A DNA stretch of 64,000 nt, from contig NZ_LR134117.1 in NCBI RefSeq assembly GCF_900635445.1, forward strand, positions 1,054,001 through 1,118,000, read 5' to 3'. A program made the position numbers and the translations under genes. The stretch comes from Serratia odorifera. GTDB taxonomy: Bacteria > Pseudomonadota > Gammaproteobacteria > Enterobacterales > Enterobacteriaceae. The notes below the pieces were generated by a model that was not told the origin of the DNA, did not search any database, and worked only from the letters and a program-made list of their open reading frames with translations. Below, one piece after another: positions 1 through 9,777 of the stretch (position 1 is its first letter; each line of letters starts with the position of its first letter).

Positions 1-601
1 CTTCGCCTTCCGCGCCCATCACCAGCGCCATCGGGCCGGTCATTTTGCTTTGGTACAGCGTGTGATCGGCTTCGCCGGCGGTGCCGACCACCCCAAACGT
101 TCAGTTCTTGCAGCAAACGCAGGGTCCGCGCCAGATTGGTCACACGGATCAGCGGCACGTTTCCGCCGCCCCGCAGGCAACTTTCTTCGCGGTGGCATTC
201 AACTGGGCGGATCGGTCGCGCGGAACGATCACCGCATGTACGCCGGCGGCATCGGCGCTGCGCAGACAGGCACCGAGATTATGCGGGTCGGTCACGCCGT
301 CCAGCACCAGCAGAAACGGGGTATCGACGCTTTCCAACAGCCCCGGCAGATCGTTTTCCTGATACTGGCGTCCTTCGCGCACCCGGGCAACAATCCCCTG
401 GTGCACCGCCCCTTCCACCTTGTCGTCCAGCCACTGGCGATTGGCCACCTGAATGACGATGCCGGTAGCTTCCAGCTCGGCGATCAGCGGTTGCAAACGG
501 CGGTCGTCGCGGCCTTTAAGGATAAACACTTCCAGGAAGCGTTGCGGATCGCGCTCTAACAGGGCTTTGACGGCGTGGATGCCGTAGATAATTTCGCTCA
601 T
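1..601 (-). CDS. rlmB: 23S rRNA 2'-O-ribose methyltransferase RlmB, partial and frame-disrupted
   Basis: SpoU/TrmH-family (SPOUT) enzyme that methylates the ribose of G2251 in 23S rRNA. The start at 601 opens with the typical MSEIIYGIHAVKALLERDP, and the protein matches E. coli RlmB through the SPOUT motif region (DGVTDPHNLGACLRSADAAG). The C-terminal part runs off the window start. Two compensating one-base indels break the frame. One base is missing near 160-172 (after GAAET). One extra G lies in the run near 92-95, after which the family sequence (GTAGEADHTLYQSKMTG) resumes in the original frame. Both are homopolymer changes in a highly conserved gene, so sequencing error is the likely cause. 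It is the last visible gene of the nsrR-rnr-rlmB unit. Confidence 0.93.
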
Positions 602-687
602 GATGCTCTTTTAACTGTGCGGCCGACATACGCCGGCCGGTGATAATAATGTACGACAGGTGAGCGGGCTATGCCCGTAAGCTGCAA

Positions 688-3171
688 TCAGCCTTCACTC
701 TGCTGCGCACCTTTCTTCTTCACGGCGCGCTTGGCTTTGGTGGCCGCCGCTATCTTTTTGGTTTTGTCGGACACTTTTTTGGCCTTGGCCTTTTTGTCCT
801 TCTTCACCTTGTCGGCCGGTTTGGCGCCGTCTTTGCGAAACGCGCTATCCGGCTCAAAATTGGCCGGTGGCTTGCCACCACGGCGTTTACGGCCGTTACC
901 GTTGCCACCACCGTCACGCAGCGTGCGTGGTGCGCCCTTCTTGGCGCGTTCGCGTTCGGTCTTGCCTTCACCACGCGGCTTGCGGGTGCTGGAAACCAGA
1001 GCAAAATCGATTTTACGCTCGTCCATATGCACCGCTTCAACGCGGATCTCCACGGTATCGCCCAGGCGATACACCATACCGGACGATTCGCCGATCAGAC
1101 GCTGGCCGATATTATCGTAGCGATAGTAATCATTATCCAGCGTTGATACATGCACCAGGCCATCAATAAACAGATCGTTCAGGCGCACGAAGAAGCCGAA
1201 GCCAGTGACGCTGGCGATAATGCCGGTAAACACTTCTCCGACGTGATCCTGCATGAAGTCGCACTTCAGCCAGTCGGCAACGTTGCGCGTGGCTTCGTCG
1301 GCACGACGTTCGGTCATCGAACAGTGCAGGCCCAGTTGCAACATCTCTTCGAGATCGCTATGCCAGCCGCCGGTCGGCGTCCAGCGGTGTGGCGGTTCGC
1401 CGTGCTCTTTGGCTAACAGATACTTGATAGCGCGGTGCAACGACAGATCCGGGTAACGACGAATCGGCGAGGTAAAGTGGCCATACGACGCCAACGCCAG
1501 CCCGAAGTGACCTCGGTTTTCCGGATCGTAAATCGCCTGTTTCATCGAACGCAGCAGCATGGTCTGCAGCATTTCGTGATCGGGGCGCTCGGATACGATA
1601 TCCATCAGTTGCGCATAGTCTTTCGGCTGCGGCTTGTTGCCACCGCCCAGGGTCAGGCTCAGCTCGCCAAGCACGCTGCGCAGCGACTTGATATGATCGT
1701 CGCTTGGACGATCGTGCACGCGAAACAGCGCCGGCTCGTTGTGTTTTTCAACAAAGCGCGCCGCCGCAACGTTCGCCATGATCATGCATTCTTCAATCAG
1801 CTTGTGCGCATCGTTACGCACCGTCGGCTCCACGCGTTCGATACGGCGTTCAGCGTTGAAGATGAACTTGGCTTCTTCGGTTTCAAAGGCAATGCCACCA
1901 CGTTCGGCGCGCGCCCGGTCCAGCACCTTGTACATGGCATGCAACTCTTCCAGGTGCTTGACCAGCGGATGGTATTGCTCGCGCAGCTCCTGGTCGCCCT
2001 GCAGCATATGCCACACTTTGGTGTAGGTCAGGCGAGCGTGGGAGCTCATCACCGCTTCGTAGAACTTGGCCGTCGACAGCCGCCCCTGGGCAGAAATGGT
2101 CATTTCGCACACCATACACAGGCGATCCACCTGCGGGTTCAGCGAGCAGAGGCCGTTGGACAGGACTTCCGGCAGCATCGGTACCACCTGCGACGGGAAG
2201 TACACCGAGGTACCACGGCTACGGGCTTCGTCGTCCAGCGCCGTGCCGGGGCGTACGTAGTAGCTGACGTCGGCAATGGCAACCCACAGGCGCCAGCCGC
2301 CGCCGCGTTTCTTCTCACAGTAAACCGCATCATCGAAGTCGCGTGCGTCTTCGCCGTCAATGGTGACCAGCGGCAGGTTACGCAAATCAACGCGCCCGAC
2401 CTTGGCCTCTTCCGGTACCTCTTCGCTGAGGGAGGCGACCTGCTTTTCCACCTGCGGCGGCCAGGTGTGCGGGATTTCATGGGTACGCAGCGCGATATCG
2501 ACCGCCATGCTGGTGCCCATTTTATCGCCAAGGATCTCGACGATTTTACCAATAGCCTTGGTGCGGCGGGTCGGACGCTGGGTCAGTTCCACCACCACCA
2601 TAAAGCCCATGCGCGCGCCGCTGACCGCCTCGTTCGGGATCAGGATATCAAAGCTCAGACGGCTATCGTCCGGCACCACAAAGCCGACACCGGCGTCGGT
2701 AAAGTAACGGCCGACGATCTGGCTGGTTTTTGGCACCAGAACGCGCACAATGCGCGCTTCGCGACGCCCCTTGCGATCGGCGCCCAACGCCTGCGCCAGC
2801 ACCACGTCGCCGTGAATGGCCATTTTCATCTGTTCGGCCGACAGGTACAAATCGTCCTTGCTGCCCTCAATGCGCAGGAAACCATAACCATCGCGGTGGC
2901 CGATCACCGTGCCGCGCAACAGATCCAGCCGTTCCGGCAGGGCGTAGCATTGACGGCGGGTAAATATCAGTTGCCCATCGCGTTCCATGGCGCGCAGGCG
3001 GCGGCGCAGCGCTTCCTGATGTTCTTCGCTGGTCAAATCCAGCTCTTTCGCCAGCTCTTCACGGCTGGCCGGCGTTTCACGCTTGGCCAAATGGGCAAGA
3101 ATGAATTCGCGGCTCGGGATGGGGGATTCGTATTTTTCTGCTTCTCGTTCCAGGAAAGGATCTTGTGACAT
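688..3171 (-). CDS. rnr: Ribonuclease R (3'-5' exoribonuclease)
   Basis: RNase II/R-family processive hydrolytic 3'-5' exonuclease that degrades structured RNA and takes part in rRNA and tmRNA quality control. It is 827 aa, close to the 813 aa of E. coli. Order: N-terminal helix-turn-helix (about 20-85), two cold-shock domains (about 85-240), RNB catalytic domain with the acidic cluster TIDGEDARDFDDAV (about 270-290), S1 domain (about 645-730), and a long Lys/Arg-rich tail typical of RNase R. The start at 3171 (MSQDPFLEREAEKYE) was chosen because the family begins there; the open frame extends 47 codons further upstream without similarity. It lies between nsrR and rlmB on the same strand. Confidence 0.97.
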   Translation of the reverse strand: MSQDPFLEREAEKYESPIPSREFILAHLAKRETPASREELAKELDLTSEEHQEALRRRLRAMERDGQLIFTRRQCYALPERLDLLRGTVIGHRDGYGFLRIEGSKDDLYLSAEQMKMAIHGDVVLAQALGADRKGRREARIVRVLVPKTSQIVGRYFTDAGVGFVVPDDSRLSFDILIPNEAVSGARMGFMVVVELTQRPTRRTKAIGKIVEILGDKMGTSMAVDIALRTHEIPHTWPPQVEKQVASLSEEVPEEAKVGRVDLRNLPLVTIDGEDARDFDDAVYCEKKRGGGWRLWVAIADVSYYVRPGTALDDEARSRGTSVYFPSQVVPMLPEVLSNGLCSLNPQVDRLCMVCEMTISAQGRLSTAKFYEAVMSSHARLTYTKVWHMLQGDQELREQYHPLVKHLEELHAMYKVLDRARAERGGIAFETEEAKFIFNAERRIERVEPTVRNDAHKLIEECMIMANVAAARFVEKHNEPALFRVHDRPSDDHIKSLRSVLGELSLTLGGGNKPQPKDYAQLMDIVSERPDHEMLQTMLLRSMKQAIYDPENRGHFGLALASYGHFTSPIRRYPDLSLHRAIKYLLAKEHGEPPHRWTPTGGWHSDLEEMLQLGLHCSMTERRADEATRNVADWLKCDFMQDHVGEVFTGIIASVTGFGFFVRLNDLFIDGLVHVSTLDNDYYRYDNIGQRLIGESSGMVYRLGDTVEIRVEAVHMDERKIDFALVSSTRKPRGEGKTERERAKKGAPRTLRDGGGNGNGRKRRGGKPPANFEPDSAFRKDGAKPADKVKKDKKAKAKKVSDKTKKIAAATKAKRAVKKKGAQQSEG

Positions 3172-3369
3172 TGCGGTTCCTCCGTTGTCATCAGCAGGGT
3201 GTCGCGAGAATAGGCCAACGGGCTCGATTGTCGCAGACTGTCTGGGGCGAACAGCGCGTAAACCGGAGCATGCACCGGGCACCTGCGGTTTTTGAACGCT
3301 GTCTCGCCGCAAAATGGCAAGTAAACTGGCTTATGGGGCCACTTCTCAGCCCTGTTTTCTTGTCGATGC

Positions 3370-3795
3370 TTATTCGACAAGCAATAGCTTATAGAGCGGG
3401 GCGTTGTCTTCGACCATATCGGCCAAGGTATAATTATCCAGCTCTGCAAGGAAATTCTGTACTCCCTGCTGCAACACCTGCTTCAGGCGGCAAGCGGGGG
3501 TGATATGGCAAAAATCGCCGCTGCAGTTAACCAGCGATAGCGGCTCCAGTGCGCGCACCACGTCGCCGATGCGTATCGAGGCGGCAGGTTGCCCCAAGCG
3601 GATACCGCCATTTTTACCACGCACGGCAGTCACCAGTCCGATACGACTCAACTGGTTGATTATTTTCACCATATGGTTGCGGGACACGCCATACACTTCG
3701 GTCACTTCCGAAATGCTGGTCATTTTATCCTTCGGCAATGAGGCCATGTAGATCAGCGCCCGCAGGCCATAATCAGTAAAACTTGTTAACTGCAC
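3370..3795 (-). CDS. nsrR: Nitric-oxide-sensing Rrf2-family repressor NsrR
   Basis: Rrf2-family transcriptional repressor whose Fe-S cluster reacts with NO, relieving repression of NO-detoxification genes. It is 141 aa, as in E. coli. The N-terminal winged helix contains VSRNHMVKIINQLSRIGLV. The cluster-binding loop has three cysteines (VNC, DFC, PAC at about 91, 96 and 102), the NsrR spacing. It sits upstream of rnr on the same strand, as in E. coli. The start codon lies only 2 nt from a small palindrome (3798-3811). Confidence 0.95.
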   Translation of the reverse strand: MQLTSFTDYGLRALIYMASLPKDKMTSISEVTEVYGVSRNHMVKIINQLSRIGLVTAVRGKNGGIRLGQPAASIRIGDVVRALEPLSLVNCSGDFCHITPACRLKQVLQQGVQNFLAELDNYTLADMVEDNAPLYKLLLVE

Positions 3796-4002
3796 GTCTA
3801 CCTCTGGGTAGGATTTACCCGTCTGACACGCCGCTTTTCGGCATTTATCAAAAGATTACTTATAGGATAATAAACCAGGCTGAGAGTTCGTCGTTAATTA
3901 TTTATACCCTAGGGTACACGACAGACAGGGCAATGAAATCATTAAGCCGGGATAACGAAAGGATTTTTGCTGGGCAACCGCGTTTGGCGAGGTGAACATC
4001 CT

Positions 4003-4030
4003 AAAAACAAACCGGGACGGCGCCCGGTTT
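4003..4030 (-). terminator. Rho-independent terminator of purA
   Basis: Read on the minus strand, AAACCGGG, a six-base loop and CCCGGTTT are followed by GTTTTT, about 20 bp after the purA stop codon. Confidence 0.85.
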
Positions 4031-4050
4031 GCTGGTGACAGAAAAACGGC

Positions 4051-5349
4051 TTATGCGTCGAACGGATCGCGCAGAACCATGGTTTCGCTGCGATCTGGGC
4101 CGGTGGAGATAATGTCTACCGGTACGCCAGTCAGTTCTTCAATGCGCTTGATGTAGTTCAGCGCGGCCTGTGGCAGTTGGTGGTGTTCCTTCACGCCGAA
4201 GGTGGTTTCGCTCCAGCCCGGCATGGTTTCGTAGATTGGCTCGATGCCTTCCCAGCCTTCTGCTGCCAGCGGCGTCGTGGTCATTTCGCGGCCGTCAGGC
4301 ATGCGGTAACCCACGCAGATTTTCACTTCTTTCAGGCCGTCCAGAACGTCCAGCTTGGTCAGACAGAAGCCGGACAGCGAGTTGATCTGCACCGCGCGGC
4401 GTACCGCAACCGCATCCAGCCAACCGGTACGACGACGGCGACCGGTGGTCGCGCCGAACTCGTTACCCTGCTTGCACAGGAACTCGCCGGTGTCGTCGAA
4501 CAGTTCGGTTGGGAACGGGCCAGCGCCAACGCGGGTTGAGTAGGCTTTCACGATACCGAGCACGTAGTCCACGTAACGCGGACCAATGCCGGAACCGGTC
4601 GCTACGCCACCGGCAGTGGTGTTGGACGAGGTAACGTACGGATAGGTACCGTGGTCGATATCCAGCAGCGTACCCTGTGCGCCTTCAAACATGATCAGAT
4701 CGCCACGCTTGCGCGCGCCGTCCAGCAGTTCGGAAACGTCAACCACCATCGAAGTCAGGATGTCGGCAATCGACATGACGTAGTCCAGCGTCGCCTGGTA
4801 ATCCACCGCGTCAACTTTGTAGTAGTTAACCAGTTGGAAGTTGTGGTAATCGATGATTTCTTTCAGCTTGATAGCGAAAGTTTCTTTGTCGAACAGGTCG
4901 CCAACGCGTAGACCGCGACGTGCGACTTTATCTTCGTAGGCCGGACCGATACCGCGACCGGTGGTGCCGATGGCTTTCGCGCCACGTGCTTTTTCGCGCG
5001 CGATATCCAGCGCAACGTGATAAGGCAGGATCAGCGGACAAGCTTCAGACAGTAACAGACGTTCGCGTACCGGGATGCCGCGCGCTTCGAGTTCACCCAT
5101 TTCTTTCATCAATGCGTCAGGCGCCAGTACCACACCGTTGCCGATGATGCTGGTTACGTTTTCACGCAGGATGCCAGAGGGAATTAAATGAAGAACGGTT
5201 TTTTCACCGTTAATAACCAGAGTGTGGCCAGCGTTATGGCCACCTTGGTAGCGCACAACATATTGAGCCCGTTCAGTCAGCAGGTCTACGACCTTGCCCT
5301 TACCTTCGTCACCCCATTGGGTGCCCAGTACGACGACGTTCTTACCCAT
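4051..5349 (-). CDS. purA: Adenylosuccinate synthetase
   Basis: Catalyses GTP-dependent condensation of IMP and aspartate to adenylosuccinate, the first committed step to AMP. It is 432 aa, full family length. The P-loop-like GDEGKGK is at residues 13-19, with NAGHT about 25 residues later and the TTGRGIGPAYEDK segment about 130-140. The start at 5349 (MGKNVVVLGTQWGDEG) fits E. coli PurA; the longer open frame adds 13 unsupported residues. It lies downstream of yjeT and has its own terminator. A PurR-like box lies about 65 bp upstream of the start. Confidence 0.98.
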   Translation of the reverse strand: MGKNVVVLGTQWGDEGKGKVVDLLTERAQYVVRYQGGHNAGHTLVINGEKTVLHLIPSGILRENVTSIIGNGVVLAPDALMKEMGELEARGIPVRERLLLSEACPLILPYHVALDIAREKARGAKAIGTTGRGIGPAYEDKVARRGLRVGDLFDKETFAIKLKEIIDYHNFQLVNYYKVDAVDYQATLDYVMSIADILTSMVVDVSELLDGARKRGDLIMFEGAQGTLLDIDHGTYPYVTSSNTTAGGVATGSGIGPRYVDYVLGIVKAYSTRVGAGPFPTELFDDTGEFLCKQGNEFGATTGRRRRTGWLDAVAVRRAVQINSLSGFCLTKLDVLDGLKEVKICVGYRMPDGREMTTTPLAAEGWEGIEPIYETMPGWSETTFGVKEHHQLPQAALNYIKRIEELTGVPVDIISTGPDRSETMVLRDPFDA

Positions 5350-5413
5350 TTTCAAAATCACCGGTTGCTTAAAAATGGATTCTACCACCGTAATTTTAGA
5401 GTTTCAGCACTTT

Positions 5414-5429
5414 TAGCATACGATTGCGT
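5414..5429 (-). promoter_or_regulatory. Possible PurR operator upstream of purA
   Basis: On the minus strand the 16-mer ACGCAATCGTATGCTA matches the PurR consensus ACGCAAACGTTTGCGT at 12 of 16 positions. E. coli purA is PurR-regulated, which supports the call, but this was a by-eye match. Confidence 0.45.
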
Positions 5430-5446
5430 ATTTTTTCGGCTACACT

Positions 5447-5647
5447 TCAGCCACCAAGGCGCGTGCTCAACATATAGTAGATAACGATGCCGGCAACCAC
5501 TATTCCGCCGCCAAAACGGCGCAGCGTGGCGTCGGGCAATTGCGTCATTGCCAGGATCATTTTGCGCCAGGCCTGTGGAAACAGCATCGGCCCCAGCCCT
5601 TCCAGCACCAAAACCAGCCCAAGCGCCAGCCAGATCGTCGAATTCAT
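5447..5647 (-). CDS. yjeT: DUF2065 small inner-membrane protein YjeT
   Basis: A 66-residue protein with two hydrophobic segments (about 4-22 and 45-60), separated by a short polar stretch containing RKMILAMTQLPD. Length, sequence and position between hflC and purA match E. coli YjeT (DUF2065). Its molecular function is unknown. The start at 5647 (MNSTIWLALGLVLV) follows a GGGGGAAGC stretch that can serve as ribosome binding site. Confidence 0.9.
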   Translation of the reverse strand: MNSTIWLALGLVLVLEGLGPMLFPQAWRKMILAMTQLPDATLRRFGGGIVVAGIVIYYMLSTRLGG

Positions 5648-5714
5648 GCTTCCCCCCCGCAAAAGAAAAAGGCCCGCGATTAAACGGGCCCTGATAACTA
5701 GGATGCCTTTGGCA

Positions 5715-6719
5715 TTACTTACGCGTCGAATCCGGCGACTTCATGTAGCGGAAGAAATCGCTGTCCGGGCTGAGTACCATCACGTCCTGGTTGTTTTTGA
5801 AGCTGGCTTCATAAGCACGCAGGCTACGGATAAAGGCATAGAAGTCCGGATCCTGACTGAACGCGTTGGCGAACAGTTTGGCAGCTTCGGCATCGCCTTC
5901 ACCACGGGTGATACGAGCCTGACGCTCGGCTTCCGCCAGGGTACGGGTCACCTCGTAATCCGCGCTGGCGCGCAGCTTCTCGGCTTCTTCCTGACCCTGT
6001 GAGCGCAGACGACGAGCGACCGCTTCACGTTCGGCGCGCATACGCTGGTAAATCGCATCGGACACTTCCGCCGGCAGGTTGATCTGCTTGATACGGACGT
6101 CGATAACTTCAATACCCAATGCGGCCATGCTGTTCGGGTTGACCTGCGGCTGCTTGCCGGTAGTTTCCCGCTCAACGCGCGCTGCTGCAGAGGCGATAGC
6201 GTCGTCGGCTTCGGTGGTGGCAACTTCTTCGCCATCGCCGACGGTGCCGGTGTTCAGCGCATCACGCACGTCGGACATCAGCTTGCCGCGCGAGTCGGTA
6301 ACGATATCCTTCACGTCCAGACGACCGATTTCGGAACGCAGACGGTCACTGAATTTACGTTTCAGCAGCACTTCGGCCTGGGAGACGTCGCCGCCGCCGG
6401 TTGCCAGATAGTAACGGCTGAAATCGCTGATGCGCCACTTCAGATAGGAGTCAACGATCAGGTCTTTCTTCTCGCTGGTCACAAAGCGATCGGCCTGGTT
6501 GTCCATGGTCTGGATACGCGCATCCAGGTTCTTCACGGTCTCAATGAACGGGATCTTGAAGTGCAGACCCGGCTCATACACCAGCGGTTTATTTTCGCCG
6601 TCACGCAGTACCTTGCCGAAGCGCAGGACGATGCCACGCTGGCCTTCCTGCACCACGAACAGTGAAGCAAAAAGCGCCACCAGCACCACAATGACGATAA
6701 CTACAAAAGACTTACGCAT
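5715..6719 (-). CDS. hflC: FtsH protease modulator HflC
   Basis: SPFH/prohibitin-family inner-membrane protein that, with HflK, surrounds the FtsH AAA protease and limits its access to membrane substrates. It is 334 aa: one N-terminal transmembrane segment (about 4-22), then the periplasmic SPFH domain starting VVQEGQRGIVLRFGKV, and a long helical region rich in Glu, Arg and Ala (about 230-290). It begins 3 bp after the hflK stop codon, so the two are surely co-transcribed and made together. Confidence 0.97.
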   Translation of the reverse strand: MRKSFVVIVIVVLVALFASLFVVQEGQRGIVLRFGKVLRDGENKPLVYEPGLHFKIPFIETVKNLDARIQTMDNQADRFVTSEKKDLIVDSYLKWRISDFSRYYLATGGGDVSQAEVLLKRKFSDRLRSEIGRLDVKDIVTDSRGKLMSDVRDALNTGTVGDGEEVATTEADDAIASAAARVERETTGKQPQVNPNSMAALGIEVIDVRIKQINLPAEVSDAIYQRMRAEREAVARRLRSQGQEEAEKLRASADYEVTRTLAEAERQARITRGEGDAEAAKLFANAFSQDPDFYAFIRSLRAYEASFKNNQDVMVLSPDSDFFRYMKSPDSTRK

Positions 6720-6722
6720 TGA

Positions 6723-7976
6723 TTATTCTCTCCCTACGCGAGTGGTATCGTCACGCTGCGCATTTGCCCGGCGTTGGTCCATGATCGTACCGCTGTTCTG
6801 CGGTCTGTTGCCGGCATTGCCGCTGGCAGACGGAGCGGGGTTGAGACGAATCAGGCTGGTGTCCTTATTGCCGCTGTCTGCCGCTGCGCCGGTCTGGCCG
6901 CGCAGCATCTGATCCAGCGGTAACACCATCAGATTGTTGCCTTTGTCACTCACCAGCACCTTGCGGGTATGGCTCAGGACTTTTTCCATGGTTTCGATAT
7001 ACAAACGCTCGCGGGTAATTTCCGGCGCAGACTTATATTCCGGCAGCAGCTTGGCAAAGCGCGCGACTTCACCCTGTGCTTCCAGAACCGTACGGTCTTT
7101 ATACGCCTTTGAATCTTCCAGCAGACGCTGCGCCTGGCCGTTGGCACGAGGCTGAACTTCGTTGGCATAAGCTTCTGCTTCACGAATGTACTGCTGTTCG
7201 TTTTCACGTGCGGCAATCGCATCATCGAACGACGCCTTGACCTCTTCCGGTGGACGCGCCGCCTGGAAGTTGACGTCCAGCAGCGTGATCCCCATGTTGT
7301 AAGGACGAATAGTCTCTTCCAGCATGCGTTGCGTATCGTTACGCACCACGGTACGGCCTTCGGTCAGAATACGGTCCATCGAATACTTGCCGATCACCCC
7401 GCGCAGCGCGCTGTCGGTAGCCTGACTCAGGCTGTCGTCCGCATTCACCACGCTGAACAGATAGGCTTCCGGGTTGGTCACGCGGTACTGCACGTTCATT
7501 TCCACCCGTACCACGTTTTCATCGGAAGTCAGCATCACGCCGGACGCCGCCAGTTCACGAACCGACTCCACGTTAACCGGGCGTACCTCATCAATGAAGG
7601 TCGGCTTCCAGTTCAGGCCCGGTTGCACCAGGTGGCTGAACTTGCCAAAACGCGTCACAACGCCACGCTCGGCTTCCTTGATGGTGTAGAAGCCACTGGC
7701 TGCCCAGATAACCACTACCGCCACTGCCGCGATACCGATGATACGGCCGCTGAAACGCGGGCCGGATGAACCGGTACCGCCACTATTATTGCCGTTGGAG
7801 CCTTTGCCGCCGCCCAAACCACTCAGCTTCTTGCTCAGTTTGCGGAAGATGTCATCCAAATCAGGTGGCCCTTGTTCACGACCGCCTTTGTTACCGCCAG
7901 AGTTGCCGCCATTATTATTGCTGCTCCCCCACGGGTCGCGGTCCTGTCCGTTATTACCGGGCTGATTCCACGCCAT
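6723..7976 (-). CDS. hflK: FtsH protease modulator HflK
   Basis: Partner of HflC in the HflKC complex that regulates FtsH. It is 417 aa. The cytoplasmic N-terminus is rich in Gly, Asn and Ser (about 1-75), followed by one transmembrane helix (about 77-97), the SPFH domain beginning YTIKEAERGVVTRFGKF, and a helical C-terminal part. It lies between hflX and hflC in the hfq-hflX-hflK-hflC unit. Confidence 0.97.
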   Translation of the reverse strand: MAWNQPGNNGQDRDPWGSSNNNGGNSGGNKGGREQGPPDLDDIFRKLSKKLSGLGGGKGSNGNNSGGTGSSGPRFSGRIIGIAAVAVVVIWAASGFYTIKEAERGVVTRFGKFSHLVQPGLNWKPTFIDEVRPVNVESVRELAASGVMLTSDENVVRVEMNVQYRVTNPEAYLFSVVNADDSLSQATDSALRGVIGKYSMDRILTEGRTVVRNDTQRMLEETIRPYNMGITLLDVNFQAARPPEEVKASFDDAIAARENEQQYIREAEAYANEVQPRANGQAQRLLEDSKAYKDRTVLEAQGEVARFAKLLPEYKSAPEITRERLYIETMEKVLSHTRKVLVSDKGNNLMVLPLDQMLRGQTGAAADSGNKDTSLIRLNPAPSASGNAGNRPQNSGTIMDQRRANAQRDDTTRVGRE

Positions 7977-8089
7977 GTTTTAGCTCCATTATTCTGTGAT
8001 TGGGTACTTCAGGCTTATACGCCGGCCGCCGCAACGCTGCGACGCCGATCGTGCCTACAGACCGAGCGTACAAATGTAACAGGATATGA

Positions 8090-9370
8090 TCATACGATAA
8101 AGTTAATCAGTTCCTGTTCCTGTTTACAAAGGCGACGCCACTCGACGATCGGCATGCGCACAACCATGCCAATGCTGCCGTCCTCTTCGATCCACTCTTT
8201 CTCTATCGCCTGAAGCTGGTAAAAACGGCTACGAAGACGGCCTGCCTCTGGCGGTAAGCGCAGTTCATGTTGCGCGATTTCCCCCGATAAGCGCTCCGTC
8301 AACGCCTGAAACAGCAACGGGATACCTTCTCCGCTGGCGGCAGACAGCCACACCCGGATCGGTAAATTTTCTTCGTTGCGGTCGATACGCGGCACAAAAT
8401 CGTCCAGCATATCTATTTTGTTCATCACTAACAGTGTAGGGATCTCATCCGAGTCAATCTCTGCCAGCACGGTATTCACCGCTTCAATGTTTTCATCCAC
8501 GCGGGTATCCGCAGCGTCGATAACATGTAACAACAGAGAGGCCTGACGCGTTTCTTGCAGCGTCGCCTTAAAGGCAGCAACCAGATCGTGCGGCAAGTGC
8601 CTGATGAACCCTACGGTATCCGCCAGCACCGTATCGCCCACATCCGCCACGTCAATGCGGCGCAGCGTTGGATCCAGGGTGGCAAATAGTTGATCCGCCG
8701 CATACACGTCGGCAGAGGTAATTCGATTAAACAGGGTAGATTTACCGGCATTGGTGTACCCCACCAAAGATACGGTGGGTACATCGGCGCGGGTACGCGC
8801 ACGGCGGCCTTGTTCACGCTGCTTTTCCACCCGCTCCAGGCGGCGCAGAATCAGGCTGATGCGATCGCGCAGCAAACGACGGTCGGTCTCCAACTGGGTT
8901 TCCCCTGGCCCGCGCAGGCCGATCCCCCCTTTCTGGCGCTCAAGGTGAGTCCAGCCACGCACCAAACGCGTCGCAATATGGCGCAGCTGCGCCAGTTCTA
9001 CCTGCAGCTTGCCTTCGTGGGTACGGGCTCGCTGGGCAAAGATATCTAGAATCAACCCGGTGCGATCGATCACGCGGCATTCACATAGGCGCTCGAGATT
9101 TCTCTCCTGCGCCGGGGAAAGGGAATGATCAAACAGGACAACAGATGCGCCACTGGCTTTAACTGCATCTGCAATTTCTTCGGCCTTTCCTTCACCGACA
9201 AAGTACTTGGGATGTGGGGCTTTGCGGCTACCAGTAACCACTTGCAAAGCGTCTACACCCGCGGAAGAGACCAGCGATTCGAATTCACTGAGGTCTTCGG
9301 TGTCTTTGTCCTGCGAGAAATAGATATGAACCAGTACGGCCTGCTCACCGGCTTCATAACGGTCAAACAA
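8090..9370 (-). CDS. hflX: Ribosome-associated GTPase HflX
   Basis: Obg/HflX-superfamily GTPase that splits stalled or stress-damaged 70S ribosomes. It is 426 aa, the E. coli length. The N-terminal HflX domain has the glycine-rich GIGLRGPGETQLETDRR segment (about 155-173). The GTPase domain has G1 GYTNAGKST (about 203-211), G3 DTVGF and G4 NKID. It sits downstream of hfq, separated by a strong hairpin (9408-9444), and upstream of hflK. Confidence 0.97.
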   Translation of the reverse strand: MFDRYEAGEQAVLVHIYFSQDKDTEDLSEFESLVSSAGVDALQVVTGSRKAPHPKYFVGEGKAEEIADAVKASGASVVLFDHSLSPAQERNLERLCECRVIDRTGLILDIFAQRARTHEGKLQVELAQLRHIATRLVRGWTHLERQKGGIGLRGPGETQLETDRRLLRDRISLILRRLERVEKQREQGRRARTRADVPTVSLVGYTNAGKSTLFNRITSADVYAADQLFATLDPTLRRIDVADVGDTVLADTVGFIRHLPHDLVAAFKATLQETRQASLLLHVIDAADTRVDENIEAVNTVLAEIDSDEIPTLLVMNKIDMLDDFVPRIDRNEENLPIRVWLSAASGEGIPLLFQALTERLSGEIAQHELRLPPEAGRLRSRFYQLQAIEKEWIEEDGSIGMVVRMPIVEWRRLCKQEQELINFIV

Positions 9371-9407
9371 GCGTGCAACCTCTCAAACGGACACAAACCG
9401 TGAGTTT

Positions 9408-9444
9408 GGGGAACACAGGCAGCACTTTACTGCCCATGTTCCCC
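9408..9444 (-). promoter_or_regulatory. Strong hairpin between hfq and hflX
   Basis: Inverted repeat GGGGAACA...TGTTCCCC, extended by AGGCAG/CTGCCC around a short loop. It lies in the 98-bp gap between the hfq stop and the hflX start. There is no T-run, so it may be an mRNA stability or attenuation element, or an RNase processing site, rather than a simple terminator. Confidence 0.55.
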
Positions 9445-9468
9445 GACATGGTTGTCTTGCAACGCGCT

Positions 9469-9777
9469 TTACTCAGCGTCATCGCTTTCCTGCTGCGGCT
9501 GTTGCGGCGCAGACGGATTATTACCATGGTGATAGTTACTGGTGCCGCCGCTCGGATTATTGCTATGGTGCGAAACCGGGCGTGACGGGACAACGGTAGA
9601 GATAGCGTGCTTATAAACCATTTGACTCACTGTGTTTTTCAACAGGATGACAAACTGATCAAAAGACTCAATCTGGCCTTGCAGCTTAATACCATTCACC
9701 AAATAAATAGAAACCGGAACACGTTCACGACGCAATGCGTTCAGGAACGGATCTTGCAAAGATTGCCCCTTAGCCAT
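9469..9777 (-). CDS. hfq: RNA chaperone Hfq
   Basis: Sm-like hexameric RNA chaperone that pairs small RNAs with their mRNA targets. It is 102 aa: the Sm core occupies about 1-66, with the conserved MAKGQSLQDPFLNALRRERV start, Sm1 motif around VNGIKLQGQIESFD and Sm2 around YKHAISTV. The disordered tail is rich in His, Asn, Gln and Ser and ends in an acidic ESDDAE, typical of enterobacterial Hfq. Upstream is miaA and downstream hflX. Confidence 0.98.
   Translation of the reverse strand: MAKGQSLQDPFLNALRRERVPVSIYLVNGIKLQGQIESFDQFVILLKNTVSQMVYKHAISTVVPSRPVSHHSNNPSGGTSNYHHGNNPSAPQQPQQESDDAE

Noticed and set aside
1435..3168. 577-codon plus-strand ORF
   Set aside because: Exact antisense of rnr, with no family similarity.
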